DNA of 64,000 nt. It comes from Eutreptiella sp. 'Long Island Sound 2002' (taxonomy: Eukaryota > Euglenozoa > Euglenophyceae > Eutreptiales > Eutreptiaceae). The notes beneath the pieces are model-generated. The model was not told the origin of the DNA and did not search any database. It worked only from the letters and a program-made list of their open reading frames with translations. The stretch's first letter is position 1. Every line of letters begins with the position of its first letter. The translations under genes were made by a program, and so were the position numbers. This document shows positions 54,945 to 64,000 of this stretch, in pieces. The stretch covers positions 170,933,245 through 170,997,244 of the forward strand of contig OZ038380.1 in the NCBI GenBank assembly GCA_964036045.1. The letters are read 5' to 3'.

Positions 54945-55480
54945 TCCGTTAGGGCAATTTTGAGGTGTGGAAACTACCAAAAGTGGGTGGTTTAGGGTGG
55001 ATTAGGTGCGCTCGAAATCGCGTTTTGAGCCATGTAGCCCAAGATATGGTGTGTTTTTGGCTTGGGGCTGTCGGCGGCCAATGTGCACAAATTCTGGAGC
55101 CTTGGGGGCCTTTGGGGGGCGGTTCACAGACATATTGTGGAGTTAGAGGGCCCTAGAGGGCCCTTCAGCACGGGGAAGTCTAGCTGCATGTGTAGAGTAG
55201 CCACTATTTCCCTTCATTTGGCCGTTTTCAGCAGGCTCTAGGGCGGTTTTGGGCAAAAAAAGGCCAGTTTTGGCCCTAAACTGCAGATTTTGAGATGGAG
55301 GTCCGGCACTTGCGACGCCCGTTCCCCGCCGCCACCGTTGAGTTTCTGGCTCATACTTTGTGCAATTGTCCCTCACACCCATAGGTAGCATCCACCAAAT
55401 TTTTGGCCGAATCCGAAGCACCACGACAGAGCTGTGATTTTTGCCCATTTCGCGCGTGCTTGCTTGCTACTTGCTTGTCC
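54945..55480. repeat. Diverged palindrome, left inner arm
   Basis: Reading backwards it matches 56125-56650 at roughly 80%. For example TTTTGCCCATTTCGCG near 55440 pairs with CGCGAAATGGGCAAAA near 56155. With the satellite at 53952-54944 it forms a long diverged inverted repeat around 55.8 kb. Confidence 0.75.
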
Positions 55481-55669
55481 CCTTCCCCCTTCCCCCTTGC
55501 ACAAGCACTGACTTGTCCAAGCAAATGATCCCGTCTGACCGTTGTGTTCCTGGTTTTTTCTGACCACGGTTTTTGTGGTCTGAAATGCAACGTGACGCGG
55601 TTGTGTTCCCAATGTAGGGGAAAAGGGGGCTGGATCATGCTTGTGGTAGTTCCTCCTGCTCATACCAAC

Positions 55670-55832
55670 TTGGGGTGCACTGTGGGCACGCGTAGAGCCG
55701 TAAACATTGTGCATGCGGGTGCGAAAAGTGCCGTAAACACCACGGATGTTTCCATTAAGTGTAGGAAATCCCAAAAGGCGTGGTTTGGCTAATTTCTAAT
55801 ACAAATGTTTACGGCGCCACCGCCGTAAATGG
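55670..55832. mobile_element. Small inverted-repeat element, TTTACGGCG family, copy 2
   Basis: It ends in the imperfect palindrome TTTACGGCGCCACCGCCGTA. GCCGTAAAC occurs inside near 55695 and 55730. It is related to 41930-42085. Confidence 0.6.
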
Positions 55833-55856
55833 GCAGGGGTATGGAGGGGGCCTGCC

Positions 55857-56001
55857 GGATTTAACCGGACATGAGTCCGGCAGACTTATCGGCTCGGCTG
55901 ATTTATCGGCTCGGCAGACCTTTGGCTGCCTAATCGGCTGGCCGAACGTCCGGCCGGACTTTCAACGGGCCAATTGGCTGGCCAAAAGTCCGGTTTAATC
56001 C
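55857..56001. mobile_element. 145-bp MITE-like element, GGATTAAACCGGAC family
   Basis: Ends GGATTTAACCGGAC and GTCCGGTTTAATCC match at 13 of 14 positions. TTATCGGCTCGGC is repeated inside. It sits near the centre of the diverged palindrome. Confidence 0.7.
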
Positions 56002-56102
56002 CCCCCCCCCCCCCCCGATAGGGTTAGGGTCACCAAGCTGCTGGAACCAGTCTTGGTTTTATAACCCTTTTTAGGGTCTAGGGTGGACCTACCAGGTTTA
56101 GC

Positions 56103-56105
56103 AGC

Positions 56106-56136
<31 letters not shown>

Positions 56137-56157
56137 GCAAGCAAGCAGCAAGCGCGA
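56103..56157. repeat. (GCAA)n tetranucleotide repeat
   Basis: GCAAGCAAGCAAGCAAGCAG units are mixed with GCAGCAAGCAA. The counterpart near 55455-55480 is a shorter GCTTGCTTGC run. Confidence 0.9.
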
Positions 56158-57190
56158 AATGGGCAAAAATCAGAACTCCGTCGTGGTGCTTCAGATTCGG
56201 CTAACATTTTGGTGGATGATACCTATGGGTGTGAAGTACAATCACACAAAGTTTGAGCAAGAAACTCAACAGTGGCGGCCGGGAACAGGATTCGCAAGTG
56301 GCGGACCTCGGATTCAAAAACTGCAATTTAGGGCCAAAAACAGCCATTTTTGGGCCAAAACGGCCCTAGAACCCATTCAAAACGGCCAGACAAAGGGAAA
56401 GTGTGGGTACACTCCATGTGCGGCTTGACTTTCCTGTGTCAACGAGCCCCTTGCAGCCCTCTAACTCCACCATATGCCCCGGAAACGGCCCAAAAAGGCC
56501 CCCAGAAGCCCCAAATTTTGTGCAGATGCCTGCCGACAGCCACAAACCAAGAACAGGCCATATCTTTGGCTATATGGCCCAAAACGTGATTCCGAGGGCA
56601 CCTACTCCACCCGCAACCCCCCACTTTTTGTGGTTTCCACCCCTCAGAATTGCCTAAACGGACGCCTAGACCCCCGTACCCAGGCCGCTACAAGCTCAAG
56701 CCCAAACAGGTGGGTGCCCAAATGGGTCAATAGGGTCCAATAGGGGCAGAAAAATGACTTTTCTCAAAAATGATCCTAGACCATGTGTGATGCTAAAACA
56801 AGTGTTTTGGGGCTGTTTTGAGCTTGTGGTGGCCCATTTCGGTCCTCCGAAAATCCCAAAATGCCTTGAAGATGCGCTGTTTTGGGACCAAAAATGGGTC
56901 AAAAAAGGGTCAAAAACGCATTTTTCCAAAACTCATCCTAGACCATTTGGGGTGCACAAACGGGTGAAATGAGCCCATTTTGAGCCCATTTTGGGGCATT
57001 TTGGCCCCTCAGAAGTCCAAAAAGCCTTGAAAGTGGGCCTTGTGGTGAAGGGGATCACTTGCAAGCTGATTCCACTCTGTCAACGGCCTTCAATGTGTGA
57101 CTCATTGGTGTCCCTCACCATTCATATCTAATGTTCCCTCCCCCACCAGCTCGGTCCCAATATTCAGTCTTGATTAGGGTCACCGAGCTG
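56158..57190. repeat. Diverged palindrome, right arm, with satellite relative
   Basis: 56158-56650 pairs with 54945-55450. 56650-57190 is a diverged direct relative of the satellite 1596-2599 and ends with CAGCTCGGTCCCAATATTCA, similar to 2495-2530. A short direct repeat (GGGTCACC.AGCTG.TGGAAC) links 56030 and 57178. Confidence 0.7.
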
Positions 57191-58128
57191 GTGGAACCAG
57201 TCTTGGTTTTTATAACCCTCTTTAGTGTCTAGGGAGGATCTAACAGGTTTTTGGTACCCACCACCTCCAATCACAGGACCCATAGCCAGTTCCCATTGTG
57301 AGTATTTTCCCGTGACTTTGCAGCCTTGAACACTGGACTTGACCTAACCTGGACTTGAATGCATCCAAATAAGGGGAGCAGCGTGCAGGCCCAATATTAT
57401 ACAGGGGGTGGGGGGTCATAGGAGTGCCCAAAACTGGGGCTGGGGGTGCCCACAGACTGTGCCGACAGTGGCAGAGGCACCTCGACGTGTGGCTTTGATA
57501 TACATGAACTTGGGGTATGGTCCAGGGAGCAAATGTTCACTTGCGGCCCAATTGGAAACCTGAAGACCCCTTATAAGACATTGGCCTGCTGCAAATGAAT
57601 TTTCTTTCAGCCTCAGTGCTGCTGTCCGGAATCTTGTGCAAATCACAACCTGTCCTGACTGTGGATAATGCTGTTTGGTTGCCATTTGCATGCAAGACGC
57701 ATAAACTCGTACGAGAAGGTTTGCCCTGGATCAAAACTGTGTGTGCTGAAATCACCATGCGCTCAACTTCCACATGACGACGGCCGTGGTGACTTGGAGA
57801 CCCTTTTTCACAGCATACAGTGTGAACTTCTGGTGACTCACACGGCGCAGTGCGCGGGAACGTGGGAGAGGCACACAATGCTGCCCACGCAGAGTGCAGT
57901 GGCTGCCGACCCCCACCAAGTTGACCAGGTTGTGAGGCAGCCGTTTCATAATGCTGGCCACCGGTAGCCCTTGGAGGTGGTAAGCCACTGCATACCTGCC
58001 CCTGCAGTGCATTGCGTTCTCTGACGTGCACAGTGTGCCTAGTGTGCACGCGTGGTGTGTGTACAACTCCCCTTCACCATTCTCAGACCAATCAAATACA
58101 ATCCAATACTCCACATTCCTGTGTGCAG
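57191..58128. other. Mostly non-coding, weak open segments
   Basis: A plus-strand open stretch at 57790-57966 (DLETLFHSIQCELLVTHTAQ) reads naturally, but its borders and family are unclear. Confidence 0.3.
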
Positions 58129-58218
58129 GTGCGCATCAGTGGAAGTGATGAATGGGCTTTATACTGCCTGCGTCAAAGGAAGGCGGCGTCTGTGTGGGTG
58201 ACCGACAGCCCTTGGCTC
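58129..58218 (+). CDS. Exon-like segment, unknown
   Basis: It follows the acceptor ccacattcctgtgtgcag and encodes VRISGSDEWALYCLRQRKAA followed by SVWVTDSPWL. No family was recognised. It may join the segment at 58335. Confidence 0.35.
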
Positions 58219-58334
58219 GTCAACCGTACACAGCACAAAATGGAACACGGCGGGAGCAACCAAGGGCTCCTGCACTCTGAGTTACAGAATTGCCAACAAC
58301 GTATTGCTGTTCGATGCCATGGGTCCAACTTCAG

Positions 58335-58431
58335 AAAAGATGGCGGGCACTTGAAGACGGCATCCTTGGCAACGTCATGCAATGGTTAAATGGGGCCTTC
58401 GTAGAGCATGGCGCTGAAACCAACCTTCAAG
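58335..58431 (+). CDS. Exon-like segment, unknown
   Basis: It lies between tccaacttcag and TTCAAG|GTATGG and encodes KRWRALEDGILGNVMQWLNG followed by AFVEHGAETNL. It is helical and natural in composition, but no family was recognised. Confidence 0.4.
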
Positions 58432-59222
58432 GTATGGCTTCCCGAAGACAGTCCCAAAGTGGGGAGGGTCGAAATGTCATCATCAAGAAAAGCGAGTACC
58501 GCAATTTAAACCGCCAAGCGCTTGGGGGACCTGTATGCATTGGAGACAAACCACGGGGCTGAATACTGGATGGCATCCATCTTGGGGTCGACCTGGTTGG
58601 CTATGAACTCCATCATGAGGCAGGAGAAGAGCAGGGATGCATACGGCGGTTCAATCCTTACCTTGTGCTCCTGGGAAAGACCGGTGCGTGGGCATGGAAT
58701 GTACGTTCAGAGGACAGCCAGGGCCAGAGGCAGCAACCCCGCATCCACACCAAAAAAATATCGCAATTCTGGGCCAGACACGACAATTTGACTGCATGGC
58801 AACACCTCAGCCCTTGATGATGATGATGTCCACAAGACCAATAAGGTTCAACGAAGCGATGGCCAACAAGAACCTTTCGCAGTCGTCCGAAGGCTGTGTT
58901 GATCTCCCAACCACATGGGCTCTGTCTCAATAGATTCAATCCGTTTTGACCAGCCAATTTGCGGAAAGAACCTTATGGCCTGGGTAAGACTCCATTCACA
59001 ATACCACTACCACAATACCACAAGACCACATCACCCCAGGATGGAGATCAGTATACACACGGATTTTTGAGACATCAGTCACTTCAGTAGACTGGTATAC
59101 CCAGGTACATCTGCTTTCACTAGGTCACGAGCCATGTCACGGCCGCTCTTGGCCATTCATGGATGTTGGCCAGATTCTGGGGCACGGGTTGGCAGGGGCC
59201 AGGCAAGGGCGGGCAGAAAGAC

Positions 59223-59390
59223 CTGGATCAGGTTGAAAATCCCTTGCACGAAATCGGTGGCAAACCCAGTTTTCTTTGCAGCGTGTGCCAGAACGCCATA
59301 CTTGCGGCCGTAATGCCAGAAGGTCTCCTCCCATGTCTTGGGGATCTTATGGGGCATCATTCTTTCACAGTGAGCGGAGACATCCTGCAC
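59223..59390 (-). CDS. Exon-like segment on the minus strand, unknown
   Basis: It encodes HKIPKTWEETFWHYGRKYGV and then HAAKKTGFATDFVQGIFNLI up to the donor ATCCAG|GTCTTT. It lies on the same strand as the kinase exons, about 650 bp downstream of their last recognised exon. It could be an additional kinase exon or a separate gene. Confidence 0.35.
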
Positions 59391-60040
59391 AGCGGGGGGA
59401 GGTGCGATTGCCCGCCCCATGTCTCCTGTGTGGGCGGTCCATCGTAGAAGAGGTGGTGCTGCACCCTCTTTTGGCCTTTCTCAGCGCTTGCGTCCATCGT
59501 GGATGCAACACGTCGTATCATCAACCGGACGTGTGCACTGGGACCGACCGTACATGTGACTATCCAAATGCAACGAGTCTGAACCACCAGCTGACATATG
59601 CCTCAATCCCTCTGAGCTTACCTCTGCCTTCATTCCTCGGCGCGCATGTCCGCATCGATGCCTCAGCACTCACATGTGCCTCAATCTCTCCGTTAAGCCC
59701 CCGCCCCTAATATTATCAAGCGCTTGATACTATCTTGACCCACAGGTATTTTGCATTTCGGGGGGTAACGCGCAACAAAGTGGGATATGGATCTGCCTTT
59801 TGGGGGTGCTCAGAGTGCATCGGATCAGGCCTCGCCCTGAACCATTCCACAGCACCACATGCTTGGTATTATTTTGATACGGAAATTGGGGGGAGGGGGC
59901 TGAAACCTAGCTATGGCGGACAGGTGCAGATAAAAGGAAAACAGCAAATGGTAAATGACGCCATGCTTAACGCAAATTGCCGTCTGGAGAATCCTCGGAG
60001 CGGGGGGGGGGGGGGGTCAATCGGCCTTGACCGCATTCCC

Positions 60041-61311
60041 TCAGGCCTGCATGCGCTCCAAAACGAGGCCTGTCACGGAAGCGCTTTTGGAGGCCTGGAA
60101 CAAAGACCACCCGCAGTTCTACAGGGTTTTGAACGCGTACCCGAATGAAGGCGGCCTTATCGCAGTACGGCTGCTCGCCGCCCATCTCCAAGATGTATTT
60201 GGTAGTGTCGTCCCAGTCCTTTCGGACGATCGACGCCATGAACTTGTGGCTCACGTCCCGCTGATGCTGTGTCAGGGTTTGGGTGACCCCGACGTCCAGC
60301 ATCCCCAGGAATGGAAGGGGGTCGTTTGGAAACCAACCGACGAGGATGTTGCCCGGATGGATGTCGGCATGGAAGAAGTTGTCCGTCAGGACCATTTGGA
60401 ACACCAGATCGGCTCCGCACCGCGCGAGGTGGGCGTGGGCCTCGTCCACAGGGTCGTCCGCAGTGATGTAATATTGGCTGAGGGGCTTGCCGTCGATCTT
60501 GGACTCGACAAGGACTTGCTTCCCGCATAGTTCTACGAAAATGGGCGTCGTTGAAATGAAGCTTTTGGGATCTCGTTGCATGTCTTAATTTAGCCTGTTC
60601 ATCTCGTGAATCAACCCGCGACAGCATGCAGATGCAGTGGCTCAATGCGGAGGGAGGATGGAAGGAGGGAAGGAGAGAGGGAGGGGGAACACGCAGGACG
60701 GAGGAAGAGGTCGGAATTTGCAGAGGGGGCACAGAGGGGGGGGAGAGGGAGACAGAGAGAGCGCGAGAGGGGCAGGCAGGGAGGCAGGGAGGCAGGGAGG
60801 CAGGCAGGCAGGCAGGCAAGGAGGGACGGACGAAGGAAGAGCGAGCGAGGGATACCGACACCCGGTCCTTCAACGCTGGGATAGTTTCCAGGCGTGGGAC
60901 TTGGTGCAGCTGTGGCAGAGAAGAGCGAAGGAGTCAGACACAAAACCCTCGCGGCTGTTCACCAATCATCTCCGGGAGGAGTGTGCGTACATAGGGCAAC
61001 CTGCTACATTGCGATTCCACTCCGCAGGTATGGGAAGAGGCGGACCTTTGACTGGCTTCGGGAAAACAATGTACTTGCTGTCCTTAAAATTTTCGTTGAA
61101 GGCTTCAAGATTTTCGGCTTCATACCGCATATCAACCTGCAGTTGAGGAGGACGATGCCGTCTGTCCACAAGCACCAGAAAATCCTGTTTGTTTGTCCTG
61201 TTCCCACTGTCTTTAGTGCAAACAAATGGCACAAAGTAGCTGCCACAATGAAACACCTGCAAACTCAAATTGCGAGCGAATTGTTTGGCAATCCCCGGAA
61301 AGTCCATCCAC
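60041..61311 (-). CDS. ADCK2-like kinase exons 5-8, second direct-repeat copy
   Basis: Exons 8, 7, 6 and 5 recur at 60041-60094, 60141-60571, 61046-61136 and 61257-61311, with the same borders and motifs as at 275-1545. Exon 4 would lie beyond the window end if this copy repeats the left arrangement. Confidence 0.8.
60646..60861. repeat. Purine-rich GGA/GGCA tandem tract, second copy
   Basis: This is the second direct-repeat copy of 880-1095. Confidence 0.85.
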
Positions 61312-61361
61312 CTGATGGAAGACAGTGACACAACGCATTCACGATGCGAGGCATGGATGGG

Positions 61362-62365
61362 CGCCTAGACCCCTGTACTTAGGCTCAGTGGGCTGCCGCA
61401 AGCTGCAAGAGGTAGCCCAAAGAGGTGGGTGCCAAAATGGGTCAAGAAGGTCCACCGGGTGCAAAAAAATGGCTTTTTTCAAAAATGATACCGGACGTCG
61501 TGGAATGCCAAAACAAGTGTTTTTGGTGCGTTTTGAGCTCGTGGTGGCCTGGTTTGGCCCTCCTAAAATCCCAAAATGCCTTGGAAATAGGCTGTTTTGG
61601 GACAAAAAATGGGTCAAAAATGGGTCAAAAATGCATTTTTCCAAAAGTGATACTAGATCATTCGGGGTGCCCAAACAAGTGAACTGAGCCCATTTTTGAG
61701 CCCATTGCAAGCCATTTTGGCCTCTACAAAGTCACAAAATGCTTTGAAAATGGGCTGTTTTGGGACAAAAAATGGGTCCAAAAGTGGGTCAAAAAGTGGG
61801 TCAAAAATTGGTTTTTCCAAAAATGATCCTAGACCATTTGGGGTCTTGAACAAGTGAAATGAGCCCTTTTTGAGCCCATTCCAAGCCATTTTGGCCACTC
61901 TAGAGTCACAAAATGCCTTGAAAATGGGCTGTATCGGGTCTAAAAGTCAATCAAAAATGGATCAAAAATGTATTTCCAAAGATAGTTTTGGACTATTTGG
62001 GGTGCACAAACAAGTGGAATTTTGAGCCCATGTTGAGCAATTTAGGCCCCTCTCAAGGCGGAAAGGCCTTGAACATGGGCCAATTTGGGACCACAAATGG
62101 CTCAAAAACGGGTCAAAACCATGGTTTTCCAAAAATGATCCTAGTCCAGTTGTGGTGCCTAAACGGATGAATACAGCTCATTTTTCAGCCCCTTTTGAGC
62201 CAATCTCATCCACTTTCTAGTGCATACCTCATTTGTTGTTGAAGTCTTCTACACGATGTTCCTTCCCCCAGTAGCTCGGTCCCCATATTCAATCGTGATT
62301 AAGGTTTGGTGGTCCACAGACAAGGTGGTGCATACACAAGGCGGTGCACACACAAGGCGGTCTGT
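61362..62365. repeat. Degenerate satellite, third copy
   Basis: This is part of the second direct-repeat copy and equals 1596-2599 apart from the substitution at 61946. Confidence 0.9.
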
Positions 62366-63330
62366 TTTGAAGATTTCATCAGCCGCTCCTGCTTCAAGAA
62401 TTTGATTCTACAGCATTGAAGGGCCCCATCCAAACCTCGTGTTAGTGGGGCACCATCTTACGCGGGTTACGCAATTCTGTTTGGGGGGGACACATATGGA
62501 ATACACAATGATAAAACTGGGGGATACATATGGACTGCACACATTGGGATTGGGGGCCGCCGTCACTAGAGCCTCGTCAGCGGCCTGCGCGGAGGGCACG
62601 GGACACGGGAAGGAGGTCAAGTTGCGTTGCTTCACCGTCAGTTTCTGACCGACAGAAGGGAAACGGGCACGGTGGGCAGGGCACAGGGAGGAACAAGGGG
62701 CAGCAACATCACGGGTTTCCCCCACACCTCGCCATGGATGTACACAGCACGGGAAAAAAATGGGAGACACACGGGCTACACAACTTGGCTGCGATTCAAA
62801 GGATCCACAAAGAATTTTCTTGGGACACGCACTAACACCAGGTCTAGCCCCATCAAGGGGTACGAGGGTGGGGGCAGGAAGGGCAAACCATCGGGGGTTG
62901 GGGGGGGGGGGGGAGGTTGCTTTGGAACGAAGAGGTGCCCAGAGCGGGTCGTCAGGAGCGGTCAGGACGCGGTTGTCCGCTGGATCCCGACCCGCCGTAG
63001 CCATCGGAGTCCCAGCCCCCCCCCCCCCCCCCGCCGCCGCCGCCTGCCCCGCCCCCAGGTTCAGGGTGGGGCCACGGATGGAGTGATGGGCAGGACATGT
63101 TTGGAGAATGGGGCCGGTGGTAAAAGAAGCCGGTGCCAGGACCTCATGGGCCAGCCAAGGAATCGGACAGCCCTTGCCCCACCCCCCATCCCCGCCCTGC
63201 ACGGCCGATGTTTGGGTGTATGGGCTTTTTGTTTGGGGGGTGGCCCTTGTGAGGCTACGTCTCGTTCTGGGTAAGATCACGTCATCCGTTGCACAGCCCA
63301 CACCCCTGACACCAGCACATTCTCACATAC

Positions 63331-63463
63331 TTGAGAATCCCCGGGCGCCAATGAAACACGTCGTTTACTCGTTTCCTTGTGCGCCCAGTCGCGTTTCAGA
63401 GCCGAGACGTACTTAAGCGACGTCACATGCTGCAGCCGGATGATGTCCCCGTAGCACACAGTC
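63331..63463 (-). CDS. IP3-receptor-like exon, third copy
   Basis: It is identical in content to 3565-3697 and part of the second direct-repeat copy. It is again followed on the minus strand by satellite and kinase exons rather than by the next receptor exon. Confidence 0.65.
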
Positions 63464-64000
63464 CTGTTGACAGGCGGTCACACGCGGTGACACCAGTGCA
63501 GACATTGGGGGTTTGGCAAGTGGGATACGAAAGGTGTGCACAAAGCAACCGCAAGGACCACAAGGACCACTCCATAGCGTTTGTGTCATTGGCTGCAATG
63601 AGGGCACGTGTCGGCTTAGAACTCAGTAATACTCAGTAATATGGGTGGGGAGCACCACGGCACAAGTATGCGTCCTGTGGGTGGCTAGTGCAGTTGGGAG
63701 GCAATGCGCCTTTTTCAGCAGATTGGGGAAAACAGGGTAGTTTGGGTACTTTTTGCAAATTTCAAACTTTGTAGCTCAAAAAAAAAAAGACAGTTTAGGC
63801 ATTGACCCAAAAGCTGAGTGATCTAGTCAAAAAGAGGAGGTCGGGGTATCAGCAACGTTAGACATGTGAATATCTAATGACGTCACTCCACAGTTACTCT
63901 AGGCAATTGCCTAGACCACCTGGCCTTGTGACCTGGGCTGGGGTGTTCTCGCCACACAGCGGTGCTTGCGTCACGCAACAACGAACTTCAGGGCCAACCA

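Larger units (their letters stand above)
59767..64000. repeat. Long direct repeat, copy 2
   Basis: This is a near-identical second copy of 1-4234 in the same orientation. It means either a tandem duplication with a period of about 59.8 kb, a circular molecule read through its start, or an assembly overlap. The left junction (59766/59767) is joined to a unique sequence. The copy continues past the window end. Confidence 0.97.

Noticed and set aside
55143-56428. Similar ORFs in both arms of the diverged palindrome (MGKN..SVVVL..)
   Set aside because: The translations differ by many non-conservative changes and both reflect DNA-level homology of the repeat. There is no sign of selection on protein.
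1-64000. CRISPR arrays, rRNA genes, prokaryotic operons or phage modules
   Set aside because: No regularly spaced identical repeats, no rRNA-like blocks and no clustered co-directional intron-free genes were seen. The gene structure is eukaryotic.

Overview
The window is nuclear DNA of a eukaryote, most likely a single-celled protist. Genes are split by GT-AG introns, intergenic DNA is full of microsatellites, homopolymers and degenerate satellites, and there is no operon structure. A valine/proline-rich alveolin (articulin-type) pseudogene near 44 kb hints at an alveolate such as a chromerid or dinoflagellate, but this is an inference and other protists are not excluded. No rRNA, CRISPR array or prokaryotic signal was seen.

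Architecture. Positions 1-4234 recur almost unchanged at 59767-64000 (offset 59766). Positions 2597-11037 recur inverted at 13616-22049 (about 99.9% identical), around a 2.6-kb spacer. The order is therefore A-B-spacer-B(inverted)-unique-A-B. Two host genes are cut by these duplications. One is an ABC1/UbiB-family atypical kinase resembling ADCK2. Its exons 2-4 lie in both arms, exon 1 only in the spacer facing the right arm, and exons 5-8 only beyond the left arm. The other encodes the N-terminus of an inositol 1,4,5-trisphosphate-receptor-like protein. Its first exons lie in both arms, but the downstream exon at 22117 exists only on the right. All proposed joints agree in intron phase.

Unique region. 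From 23.4 to 29.5 kb is a two-gene unit. Gene 1 is a large AT-hook protein with a predicted 2-oxoglutarate/Fe(II)-dioxygenase-like fold, carrying in-frame TAG codons. Gene 2 is a 600-residue, transposase-like protein. Copies of the palindrome TTCGCGCGAA lie around and inside the unit and nowhere else that I found. A sequence gap of 200 N lies at 31026-31225. A non-autonomous hAT-type transposon (883 bp, 18-bp terminal inverted repeats, 8-bp target duplication) interrupts a host exon at 33773-34655. From 43.5 to 44.9 kb is the alveolin-like pseudogene. From 46.7 to 51.0 kb, on the minus strand, is a decayed tyrosine-recombinase retrotransposon (gag-like, recombinase, reverse transcriptase, RNase H). 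From 53.4 to 57.2 kb are small inverted-repeat elements and a diverged palindrome related to the satellite at 1.6-2.6 kb. From 57.6 to 59.4 kb there are a few isolated exon-like segments.

Exon boundaries are read by eye from GT/AG signals, phase and protein motifs. Family assignments come from remembered motifs, not database searches. The repeat layout could partly be an assembly effect.
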